From NCBI GenBank assembly GCA_025352435.1, contig JANXTN010000025.1, positions 1 to 6,270 on the forward strand: a stretch of DNA of 6,270 bases, given 5' to 3'. Under the pieces are notes generated by a model. It was given only the letters and a program-made list of their open reading frames with translations, had not been told where the DNA came from and ran no database searches. This document shows, piece by piece, positions 1-6,270 of the stretch. The position numbers and the translations under genes are program-made. Position 1 is the stretch's first letter; the number at the start of each line of letters is the position of its first letter. This DNA comes from Ferruginibacter sp. (GTDB taxonomy: Bacteria; Bacteroidota; Bacteroidia; Chitinophagales; Chitinophagaceae).

Positions 1-7
1 TAAAAGT

Positions 8-56
8 AAAAAAAAGTGTTCAAAAAGTTGGGTGCACCCCAACTTTTTGAATACTT
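8..56 (-). terminator. Rho-independent terminator downstream of ffh
   Basis: A perfect 14-bp inverted repeat has its arms at 19-32 and 38-51 and a 5-nt loop at 33-37. Beyond one mismatched pair (18/52) the arms pair again at 14-17/53-56. On the minus strand the stem is followed, three bases later, by eight consecutive T (complement of the A run at 8-15), which is the layout of an intrinsic terminator. It lies about 40 nt past the ffh stop codon in the right orientation to end ffh transcription. The 18/52 pair would be A-C in a minus-strand transcript but G-U in a plus-strand one. The plus strand has no T run after the hairpin, so the terminator should act mainly on leftward transcription. Confidence 0.87.
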
Positions 57-65
57 ACACACTTT

Positions 66-86
66 ATAGGATAGTACCTATTTTTT
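66..86. repeat. Short hairpin with T run between ffh stop and its terminator
   Basis: ATAGG at 66-70 and CCTAT at 77-81 form a 5-bp inverted repeat around a 6-nt loop. On the plus strand it runs directly into T's (81-86). It could be a feeble terminator for rightward read-through, but no rightward gene is visible to its left and the stem is short. It may well be chance in AT-rich sequence. Confidence 0.22.
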
Positions 87-97
87 AATGTTTTGTT

Positions 98-1414
98 TTA
101 TCTTCTTCCCATCATTTTGCCCATTGGCATTTTATTCATCATTTTCATCATACTTTTCATTTGCTCAAACTGTTTTAAAAAAGCATTCAGTTCAGCAATA
201 TCTTTTCCACTACCCTTTGCTATTCTCGCTTTTCTACTAGGGTTTATCAGATCAGGATTTCTTCTTTCCAATACTGTCATGGAGTTTATCATTGCTTCTA
301 TCCCCTTAAAAGCGTCGTCATTAATATCTACATCCTTTATTTGTTTCCCCACGCCCGGTATCATGCCCATTAGGTCTTTAATATTCCCCATTTTTTTTAT
401 CTGAGCGAGTTGGGTTTTAAAATCTTCAAAATCAAACTGATTTTTACGAATACGCTTCTCCAATTTTGCAGCTTCTGCTTCATCAAATTGTTCCTGGGCT
501 TTTTCCACAAGGCTTACAATATCTCCCATACCCAGAATACGCTGTGCCATACGCTCCGGGTAAAACACATCCAGCGTATCCATTTTTTCACCACTACTCA
601 TAAACTTTATGGGCTTATTCACCGTGTATTGAATAGACAGTGCAGCACCACCTCTAGTATCTCCATCTAATTTTGTAAGAACAACACCACTAAAATCCAG
701 ACGCTCATTAAAGGCTGCTGCTGTGTTCACAGCATCTTGCCCTGTCATACTATCTACAACAAATAAAATTTCCTGAGGGTTTACAGCTGCCTTTACATTC
801 GCAACTTCTGCCATCATCACTTCATCTACTGCAAGGCGACCGGCAGTATCTATTATAATTACATTCTTATTTTTTGCACGTGCTTCTTTTATTGCATTCT
901 GTACAATGGAAACTGCGTCTTTGTTCTCTCTTTCGGCATAAACATCCACACCAATTTGACCACCCAAAACTTCTAACTGATCAATAGCTGCAGGGCGATA
1001 AATATCTGCCGCCACCAACATAGGCGATTTACCTTTTTTAGTTTTCAAATAATTTGCAAGCTTTCCGCTGAATGTTGTCTTACCCGAACCCTGCAAACCT
1101 GCAATAAGAATAATTGCCGGGTTTCCATTTACATTAAATTCACTTTCTTTCCCTCCCATGAGAGCAGTCAATTCATCCTGCACAATCTTAACCATCTGTT
1201 GCCCGGGATTTACAGATAGCAACACCTTGGAACCCATTGCCGTTTCTTTTACCTTGTCAGTAAATTCTTTGGCAATTTTGTAATTCACATCCGCATCTAC
1301 CAATGCACGCCTGATTTCTTTAACCGTATTGGCAATGTTTAACTCTGATATTCTGCCTTCACCTTTTATATTTTTAAAAGCACCTTCTAATTTTTCACTC
1401 AAACTTTGAAACAT
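98..1414 (-). CDS. ffh: Signal recognition particle protein Ffh (SRP54 homologue)
   Basis: Complete 438-residue Ffh, the protein subunit of the bacterial signal recognition particle. It binds 4.5S RNA and hydrophobic signal sequences on ribosomes, and hands nascent membrane proteins to the receptor FtsY in a GTP-dependent cycle. The N domain (about 1-90) contains an ALVDADVNY segment at 37-45. The G domain shows the P-loop GLQGSGKTT (106-114), the SRP insertion-box segment ADIYRPAA (136-143), DTAGR (189-193), TKLD (247-250), DGDTRGGAALS (250-260) and SSGEK (273-277). The M domain (about 297-438) carries the RNA-binding motif SRKARIAKGSG (393-403) and a methionine-rich tail with 9 Met in the last 20 residues, as expected for the signal-sequence groove. 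The length is normal for the family. The start fits the usual MFxxLSEKLE opening; an A-rich stretch without Shine-Dalgarno precedes it. It lies 180 bp downstream of sucA on the same strand and has its own terminator. Confidence 0.98.
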   Translation of the reverse strand: MFQSLSEKLEGAFKNIKGEGRISELNIANTVKEIRRALVDADVNYKIAKEFTDKVKETAMGSKVLLSVNPGQQMVKIVQDELTALMGGKESEFNVNGNPAIILIAGLQGSGKTTFSGKLANYLKTKKGKSPMLVAADIYRPAAIDQLEVLGGQIGVDVYAERENKDAVSIVQNAIKEARAKNKNVIIIDTAGRLAVDEVMMAEVANVKAAVNPQEILFVVDSMTGQDAVNTAAAFNERLDFSGVVLTKLDGDTRGGAALSIQYTVNKPIKFMSSGEKMDTLDVFYPERMAQRILGMGDIVSLVEKAQEQFDEAEAAKLEKRIRKNQFDFEDFKTQLAQIKKMGNIKDLMGMIPGVGKQIKDVDINDDAFKGIEAMINSMTVLERRNPDLINPSRKARIAKGSGKDIAELNAFLKQFEQMKSMMKMMNKMPMGKMMGRR

Positions 1415-1463
1415 ATTTTTATCTTTTTTAGGTCACAGAATTTTTTCTCTTAACAGATTTTTA

Positions 1464-1483
1464 TTTTATGCTAAAGCATAAAA
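1464..1483. repeat. Perfect 8-bp inverted repeat upstream of ffh
   Basis: TTTTATGC (1464-1471) and GCATAAAA (1476-1483) flank a 4-nt TAAA loop, about 50 bp before the ffh start codon. Only two G-C pairs support the stem. The minus strand continues with A-rich sequence rather than a T run, so it is not a convincing terminator for sucA. It might instead be an operator-like site or a transcript structure ahead of ffh. The repeat is certain; its function is unknown. Confidence 0.4.
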
Positions 1484-1514
1484 ATGATTGGTTGTTTATT
1501 GGCTTTTGTTCCCT

Positions 1515-1552
1515 GATGAATTTTCAGTGGCGTCGCACGTTTCATCTTCATC
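1515..1552. repeat. GC-rich patch inside a weak inverted repeat
   Basis: GATGAA (1515-1520) is complementary to TTCATC at 1541-1546, and that hexamer is repeated directly at 1547-1552. Between the arms sits GTGGCGTCGCACG (1527-1539), strikingly G+C-rich against the AT-rich spacer, with a possible GTG/CAC inner pairing. The position about 40-80 bp past the sucA stop would suit a 3'-end structure, but no T run follows on the minus strand. It could equally be one copy of a dispersed intergenic repeat. No function is assigned. Confidence 0.3.
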
Positions 1553-1594
1553 TAAAAATTGAACTTTGCTAATGTTTTATGATGTGCATTGTGC

Positions 1595-4348
1595 TTAAAT
1601 ACCAAACGCAGTGTCTACGATTTCCGTCTGCTCTTTCGCATGAATTTTTGAATAACCGGATGCCGTTGATGCACTTGCTTTTCTGCTGATGATATGAAAA
1701 TTTATATGCTCTAAGTTCATACGCAAATAAGAAGCCGCACCCATGTTTTGTGGCTCTTCCTGCACCCAATGCCAAATGGCTTTGCTGTATTTTTTATACA
1801 ACTCATCCAATCTATTTTGTGGTAATGGGTACAATTGTTCTACCCTCATAATAGCAACATTTTTATGGTCTTCTTTTATTTTTCGTTCATTCAAATCAAA
1901 ATAAATTTTACCTGTACACATCAATACTTTGGTTATTGTTGCAGGATCAGTTGCAGCTGCGTCATCATAAACTTCTGTAAATCCACCTTGTGTAAACTCA
2001 CTCAAATTGCTATAAGTAGCAGGTAAACGAAGATTTGCTTTTGGTGAAAAATTTACCAACGGTTTTCTAAACGGCCATGCCATTTGCCTGCGTAAAACAT
2101 GGAAAAAATTTGCTGCTGTGGTAACGTTTGTAATAACCATATTTAACTCTGCACACTGCTGTAAAAAGCGCTCCATTCTTGCACTGCTGTGTTCAGGACC
2201 TTGACCTTCATAACCATGCGGCAATAATAAAGTCACGCCATTCATGCGTTGCCATTTTGTTTCTGCAGCGCTTATAAACTGATCAATAATTATCTGACAT
2301 CCATTTACAAAATCGCCAAACTGAGCTTCCCATATCACGAGTGCATTAGGGTTTGCCATGCTGTAACCATATTCAAAACCAAGCACCGCATATTCACTTA
2401 ATAAAGAATTGTAAATTCTAAACGGCGCCTGTATTTCGTTGAAATGATTAAGTCTGTTGTAACCTTCATTTGTGTTCTCATCATAGATAACTGCATGGCG
2501 ATGGCTAAACGTTCCTCTCTTTACATCCTGCCCACTCATTCTTACATCCTTGCCTTCAGTAAGCAAACTTGAGTATGCCAATAATTCCGCAGTGGCCCAG
2601 TCTATCTTTTGCGCATCAGCAAATAATTTAACTTTATCAGCCAATAATTTTTCAACTTTTTTCAGCGGTTTAAATCCTTCGGGCCATTTCATTAAACCGT
2701 CAAATAATTTCTTTGCTTCTTCTTCTTTTATTGCAGTTACGGGGCTCGTTAAAAAATCATTTGCTGTAGCCCTTCTTAACTGTTGCCACCACTCTTCCGG
2801 TTTTTGAAACGTGTATGGTAATGGATGTTGTTTTACCTCGTCTAATCTTTCCTGCAATTCAGCTAAAAACTTTTGCTCCATTTCCTTTGCAAGAATTTTT
2901 GCATCAGGCTCGCCATTTTCCATCAGATATTGTGTGTACACTTCCCGTGCATTCATGTGTTTGTCAATCAGCTGGTACAATTTCGGTTGGGTAAACTTTG
3001 GTTCATCACCTTCATTGTGTCCATGCCTGCGAAAGCAAACCATGTCTATAAAAATATCGCTGTTAAATTCCTGTCTGTATCGTGTAGCAATCTCAGCTAC
3101 TTTCACAACTGCTTCCGGGTCGTCGCCATTTACATGTAACACCGGCGCCTGCACCATTGCAGCTACAGATGTGCAATAATCAGAACTACGTGCATCATCG
3201 AAATCAGTTGTAAAACCAATCTGATTATTTATCACAAAGTGAATTGTTCCGCCAGTATAAAAACCTTTCAGATTACTCATTTGTAACACTTCGTATACCA
3301 CACCTTGTCCTGCCACAGACGAATCGCCGTGAATAAGCACCGGAAGGATTTTATCGAAATCACTGTTGTATAACACATCAGCTTTACTACGTGCGTAACC
3401 AATTACAATAGGGTCAACAGTTTCCAAATGCGAAGGATTTGGGCAAAGTTTTAAATTTATTTTTCTGCCATTAGCAGTTTCAACTTCGCTGCTGTAACCA
3501 AGATGGTATTTCACATCACCGCTCCCCATAGTTGTATCAGGCGTCGCAGTACCTTCAAACTCCGTAAAAATTTGCTCATAGGTTTTACCAAGCACATTGG
3601 CCAATACATTTAATCTGCCCCTGTGCGCCATTCCTATTACCGTTTCTCTAACATCATTTTCTGCCGCAGTATTTAAAATTGCATCCAATGCAGCAATGGT
3701 ACTTTCGCCACCTTCAAGGCTAAATCTTTTTTGCCCGATATATTTTGTATGCAAAAACTTTTCAAACATCACACCTTCATTTAATTTTTGAAGTATGCGT
3801 TTTTTTTGTTCCAATGAAACAGGCTCGTGAAAACCTACTTCCATTTCATTTGCCAGCCATTGTATTTTTTTCAAATCATTTATGGCGCTGTATTCCACAC
3901 CTACATGATGCGTATAAGACTTTTGTAAATGCGCCACAATATCCTTTAAAGTTGCCTTTCCGAGGTTCAAAAAACTCCCTGCTTCAAACTCAGTATTTAA
4001 ATCCCCATCTACCAGATTGAAATTTGCCAAATCTAAATTTGCATGCCTATCTTTTCTTTCTTTTAAGGGATTTGTCTTAGCAATTAAATGCCCTTTTTTT
4101 CGGTACGCTTGTATAAGTTGGTACACGGAGAATTCTTTGGTTAAATTACTTACTGATAAGGTAGAGATATTACTTTCAGCAACAGTAGTTTTTCCATGCG
4201 TTGACAGCCCATTTGCAACAGCAAAATCAAAGCCTTCAAAAAACTTTTTTAAATCAGCATCAACCGTTTCGGGATTTTTTACAAAATCGTTGTAAAGATT
4301 TTCTATGTAAGATGGATGGGCATTGGTGATGTACTGAAAATCCTTCAT
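1595..4348 (-). CDS. sucA: 2-oxoglutarate dehydrogenase E1 component
   Basis: Complete 917-residue thiamine-diphosphate-dependent E1 subunit of the cytoplasmic 2-oxoglutarate dehydrogenase complex. It decarboxylates 2-oxoglutarate and transfers the succinyl group to the lipoyl arm of E2 in the TCA cycle; the gene is also called odhA. Residues 8-40 form the N-terminal E2-binding segment (FVKNPETVDADLKKFF core). The central dehydrogenase domain has GMAHRGRLNVL (239-249, with the active-site-type His242), KYHLGY with His282, the ThDP/metal motif beginning GDSSVAGQGVV (341-351) and ending at the NN pair 374-375, and RHGHNEGDEP (441-450). The C-terminal transketolase-like part has HGYEGQGPEHSSARMERFLQ (711-730) and SPKANLRLP (768-776). 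Length is close to the 933 residues of E. coli SucA, and no key motif is missing. The start puts the E2-binding segment at the usual distance from the N-terminus; the sequence before it is AT-rich without Shine-Dalgarno. No sucB/odhB lies on either side. Confidence 0.98.
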   Translation of the reverse strand: MKDFQYITNAHPSYIENLYNDFVKNPETVDADLKKFFEGFDFAVANGLSTHGKTTVAESNISTLSVSNLTKEFSVYQLIQAYRKKGHLIAKTNPLKERKDRHANLDLANFNLVDGDLNTEFEAGSFLNLGKATLKDIVAHLQKSYTHHVGVEYSAINDLKKIQWLANEMEVGFHEPVSLEQKKRILQKLNEGVMFEKFLHTKYIGQKRFSLEGGESTIAALDAILNTAAENDVRETVIGMAHRGRLNVLANVLGKTYEQIFTEFEGTATPDTTMGSGDVKYHLGYSSEVETANGRKINLKLCPNPSHLETVDPIVIGYARSKADVLYNSDFDKILPVLIHGDSSVAGQGVVYEVLQMSNLKGFYTGGTIHFVINNQIGFTTDFDDARSSDYCTSVAAMVQAPVLHVNGDDPEAVVKVAEIATRYRQEFNSDIFIDMVCFRRHGHNEGDEPKFTQPKLYQLIDKHMNAREVYTQYLMENGEPDAKILAKEMEQKFLAELQERLDEVKQHPLPYTFQKPEEWWQQLRRATANDFLTSPVTAIKEEEAKKLFDGLMKWPEGFKPLKKVEKLLADKVKLFADAQKIDWATAELLAYSSLLTEGKDVRMSGQDVKRGTFSHRHAVIYDENTNEGYNRLNHFNEIQAPFRIYNSLLSEYAVLGFEYGYSMANPNALVIWEAQFGDFVNGCQIIIDQFISAAETKWQRMNGVTLLLPHGYEGQGPEHSSARMERFLQQCAELNMVITNVTTAANFFHVLRRQMAWPFRKPLVNFSPKANLRLPATYSNLSEFTQGGFTEVYDDAAATDPATITKVLMCTGKIYFDLNERKIKEDHKNVAIMRVEQLYPLPQNRLDELYKKYSKAIWHWVQEEPQNMGAASYLRMNLEHINFHIISRKASASTASGYSKIHAKEQTEIVDTAFGI

Positions 4349-4389
4349 ATCAATTTATAAATTTTATGCATTTTAGCTTCAACAGGGTG

Positions 4390-4397
4390 CAAATATC
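4390..4397 (-). promoter_or_regulatory. Possible sucA promoter -7 box
   Basis: On the minus strand this reads GATATTTG, one base off the Bacteroidota sigma-factor -7 consensus TAnnTTTG, about 40 nt before the sucA start. No TTG-type -33 element sits 19-21 bp further upstream, so support is limited. Its main appeal is that it shares ATATTTGCA with the receptor's box on the opposite strand. Confidence 0.3.
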
Positions 4398-4425
4398 GGA
4401 TTTTAATACTTAAAAATTGTTCTGG

Positions 4426-4433
4426 TATATTTG
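4426..4433 (+). promoter_or_regulatory. Promoter -7 box for the TonB-dependent receptor gene
   Basis: TATATTTG is a perfect match to the Bacteroidota -7 consensus TAnnTTTG and lies 19 bp before the receptor start codon. Transcription would then begin only some 10-15 nt before the ATG, giving a very short leader. The expected -33 position holds a TTTT stretch (4401-4404) rather than a clean TTG, so the upstream half is weak. A leader this short leaves no room for a cobalamin riboswitch. Confidence 0.48.
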
Positions 4434-4452
4434 CAAATCCAAAAACTAACCC

Positions 4453-6270
4453 ATGCACTTCTGCAAAAGATTTACACTCCTTGTAAGCTGTTGTTTTATT
4501 TTTAAAACGGCCTTTTCTCAAACCGACAGTACATTAGATCCTGTGTCTGTTACAGCCTCTTTAACTCCTCAAAAAATTTCTAAAACAGGGAGAAATATTA
4601 CAGTAATTAATGGAGCCGCATTCAAACAAATGCCTATCAATTCTATTGATGAATTACTACGCTATGTACCCGGAATTGAAGTACAGGCGAGAGGACCAAT
4701 GGGGGCACAAGCAGATATCGTAATTAGAGGAGGTACTTTTCAACAAGTGCTTGTAATTTTAGACGGGATTAGGCTGAATGATCCGTTGACAGGGCATTTT
4801 AACAGCTATATACCTATTGCAGTATCTGAAATTGAAAAAATAGAAATTTTAAAAGGTGCCTCATCTGCTATTTATGGTACTGAAGCTGTAGGTGGTGTTA
4901 TCAATATTATTACCAAATCGTTTTCCAATTCTAAAAAAACGAATAATATTGAAGCCCAATTTAAAAGAGGGCAATATGGCCTGGCTAACTTCTCTGTTGG
5001 GGGACTTTGGAACGATGCAAAAAATACCGTTGCCGGTGGTATAAATAACAACTTTGCAAAAGGTCAACAACAAAGAGGAACAACAGGTTATTTTAATAAT
5101 ACAACCGCTTCCTTATCATACAAAAGAATTTTAAATACAAACCTGCAGCTAAGCCTACGAACTGCTTACGACAACCGAGATTTTGCGGCACAAAACTTTT
5201 ATACAACATTTAAAAGTGATACTGCGTCGGAAAAAGTACAATCTTATTGGCACCATCTTAAATTACAATACAGCAAAAACAAACAGCGTATAAATTTTGA
5301 TGTTGGTTTAAAATCTGCCAAAGATTATTACCTTTTTTCTTCAGCTACTGTTGCCAACCAAAATAGATCAGGCCTTTTTCAAACTCAAATAATGTACGAA
5401 AATGAAGTTTCGAAAAATACTGCATTCGTGATAGGAAGCCAGTTTATCCAGAAAAAAATTACTTCTAATGACAGAGGTAACCATACTGTTAATCAAATGG
5501 CAGCCTATGTTACCCTCAATCAGAAGATTGGAGAATTTATAAATATTTCTCCGGCAGTACGGGTAGACCATAATGAAATTTCAGGAACAGAATTTATTCC
5601 ACAAATAAATGTTTCGTTCAAAAAAGAAGATTTTCAGCTGAGAGGTTCTATTGGTAAAACTTCCAGAGATGCCGATTTTACAGAGCGATATAACAATTAC
5701 GCAAAACCTTTGGTAAAGAGTGGTAGCCTGGGGAATGCAGATTTGGTACCGGAAACATCGTTGAGTTACGAAATTGGTGGAGATTACTTTTTAAAAAATA
5801 TTTTAAGAATATCTGTCTCTGTATTTAAAAGAGATCAGCAGAACTTGATTGATTATGTACCTACTGCCTATGCTGATATTCCGAGGAAAGGCAATATTAT
5901 TCCATCCGGAACTTATGCATTAGCAAGAAATATTGCCAAAGTAAACACAAGAGGTTTAGAAACTGATATTGAATATAAAACAGCATTGAGCAATAAAAGT
6001 AGTATGGTGATAAGTTCAGGATTGTTGTTTCTGAAAAGCGAGAGCAGCAGTAGCACACCATCTTTTTACATAAACTCTCATGCAAAATTCTTAACTAATT
6101 TTAGTGCTCTTTATAATTTTAAAGAGGTTAACGTCTCATTAAACGGGATTTATAAACTTAGGGACCCAAGAAGTGCCCCTGCTATAGATGCTTATGTTTC
6201 AAAAGATTATTTTGTGGTTAACGGAAAGTTAGCTTATTCTGTAAAACAGGATCAGTTAAAGATTTTTATA
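4453..6270 (+). CDS. TonB-dependent outer-membrane receptor, BtuB-like plug (3' end cut off)
   Basis: The open frame runs from ATG to the window edge without a stop: 606 codons of an outer-membrane receptor that uses TonB energy to import a scarce nutrient. Residues 1-22 form a Sec signal peptide (KR, hydrophobic core, AFS before Gln23). DPVSVTA (29-35) resembles the TonB box of BtuB. The plug domain (about 44-155) has the segments VPGIEVQARG (72-81), IVIRGG (89-94), VLVILDGIRLND (99-110) and the diagnostic YGTEAVGGVINIITK (141-155). The remainder alternates polar and hydrophobic residues as in a beta-barrel, including LVPETSLSYEIG (431-442) and NTRGLETDIEY (498-508). There is no N-terminal carboxypeptidase-regulatory-like domain as in SusC proteins and no SusD gene is visible. 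Related receptors suggest only the last few dozen residues are missing. The substrate is not readable: cobalamin is one possibility from plug similarity, but siderophores or other metal complexes are equally open. The gene is transcribed away from sucA. Confidence 0.95.
   Translation, partial: MHFCKRFTLLVSCCFIFKTAFSQTDSTLDPVSVTASLTPQKISKTGRNITVINGAAFKQMPINSIDELLRYVPGIEVQARGPMGAQADIVIRGGTFQQVLVILDGIRLNDPLTGHFNSYIPIAVSEIEKIEILKGASSAIYGTEAVGGVINIITKSFSNSKKTNNIEAQFKRGQYGLANFSVGGLWNDAKNTVAGGINNNFAKGQQQRGTTGYFNNTTASLSYKRILNTNLQLSLRTAYDNRDFAAQNFYTTFKSDTASEKVQSYWHHLKLQYSKNKQRINFDVGLKSAKDYYLFSSATVANQNRSGLFQTQIMYENEVSKNTAFVIGSQFIQKKITSNDRGNHTVNQMAAYVTLNQKIGEFINISPAVRVDHNEISGTEFIPQINVSFKKEDFQLRGSIGKTSRDADFTERYNNYAKPLVKSGSLGNADLVPETSLSYEIGGDYFLKNILRISVSVFKRDQQNLIDYVPTAYADIPRKGNIIPSGTYALARNIAKVNTRGLETDIEYKTALSNKSSMVISSGLLFLKSESSSSTPSFYINSHAKFLTNFSALYNFKEVNVSLNGIYKLRDPRSAPAIDAYVSKDYFVVNGKLAYSVKQDQLKIFI

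Larger units (their letters stand above)
1415..1594. other. sucA-ffh intergenic spacer, no gene recognised
   Basis: This 180-bp AT-rich spacer lies between the sucA stop and the ffh start. I see no coding region, no tRNA and no 4.5S RNA core. The minus strand has no clear TAnnTTTG promoter box ahead of ffh and no hairpin followed by a T run after sucA. From the sequence alone it therefore cannot be decided whether ffh has its own promoter or is reached by read-through. The spacer does hold two weak hairpins, a GC-rich patch and a small tandem repeat (TTCATC twice, 1541-1552). Confidence 0.6.
4388..4435. repeat. 9-bp inverted repeat in divergent promoter region
   Basis: TGCAAATAT (4388-4396) and ATATTTGCA (4427-4435) are perfect reverse complements separated by 30 bp. 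Each arm overlaps the candidate -7 box of one of the two divergent genes. The right arm also overlaps the 10-bp palindrome ATTTGCAAAT (4429-4438). The symmetry may simply reflect two promoters built on the same consensus, or it may be a regulator-binding site. Confidence 0.5.

Noticed and set aside
1509..1531. On the minus strand, GCCACTG followed 11 nt later by GGGAA recalls part of the cobalamin riboswitch core.
   Set aside because: The other conserved blocks (CGCAAC-type segment upstream, the AGCCxGAAGACCTGCC-type block downstream) are absent from the spacer. The next gene is ffh, not a B12-related gene. I treat it as chance.
1415..1594. A 4.5S/SRP RNA gene next to ffh.
   Set aside because: The conserved apical loop core of SRP RNA (GGAAGCAGCC-type) is not found on either strand, and no long imperfect hairpin spans the spacer.
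1569..1775. A minus-strand 68-codon open frame overlapping the 3' end of sucA.
   Set aside because: It lies out of frame inside the well-supported sucA coding region, and its peptide has no recognisable features. The other short frames inside ffh, sucA and the receptor gene are rejected for the same reason.
4349..4452. Cobalamin riboswitch ahead of the BtuB-like receptor.
   Set aside because: The whole intergenic region is 104 bp, too short for the roughly 200-nt element. None of its conserved blocks are present, and the apparent promoter lies right next to the start codon.
4453..4530. Lipoprotein signal peptide: LVSC at residues 10-13 of the receptor fits a lipobox pattern.
   Set aside because: The hydrophobic stretch before Cys13 is too short, it continues past it, and a signal peptidase I site (AFS before Gln23) fits better. 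TonB-dependent receptors are beta-barrels, not lipoproteins.

Overview
The window looks like ordinary chromosomal core from a low-GC member of the Bacteroidota, most likely in or near the Chitinophagaceae. This rests on the character of the three proteins, on start codons preceded by A/T-rich sequence without Shine-Dalgarno motifs, on a TAnnTTTG-type promoter element, and on a TonB-dependent receptor whose signal peptide appears to end just before a glutamine. The family-level placement is an inference from protein style; no database search was possible.

Layout. Positions 1-97 hold the 3' end of the ffh transcription unit, with a strong intrinsic terminator read on the minus strand. ffh (98-1414, minus) encodes the signal recognition particle GTPase and is complete. 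A 180-bp AT-rich spacer (1415-1594) follows, with weak hairpins and a small GC-rich patch but no recognisable gene. sucA (1595-4348, minus) encodes the complete E1 component of 2-oxoglutarate dehydrogenase. A 104-bp divergent intergenic region (4349-4452) separates sucA from a plus-strand gene for a TonB-dependent outer-membrane receptor with a BtuB-like plug. That gene runs from 4453 to the right edge and is cut off there after 606 codons.

How the genes relate. ffh and sucA point the same way, but the 180-bp gap leaves open whether they share a transcript; no convincing terminator is visible after sucA. The two products serve unrelated housekeeping roles: co-translational membrane targeting and the TCA cycle. 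The E2 gene sucB/odhB, the usual partner of sucA, is on neither side of it. The receptor is transcribed divergently from sucA. The short shared promoter region carries a 9-bp inverted repeat, one arm of which lies inside a perfect TAnnTTTG box for the receptor and the other inside a near match facing sucA.

I found no previously undescribed system here. The observations worth a second look are modest: the symmetric divergent promoter, the missing sucB neighbour, the unknown receptor substrate, and the structured ffh-sucA spacer. No stretch over 300 bases lacks a gene.
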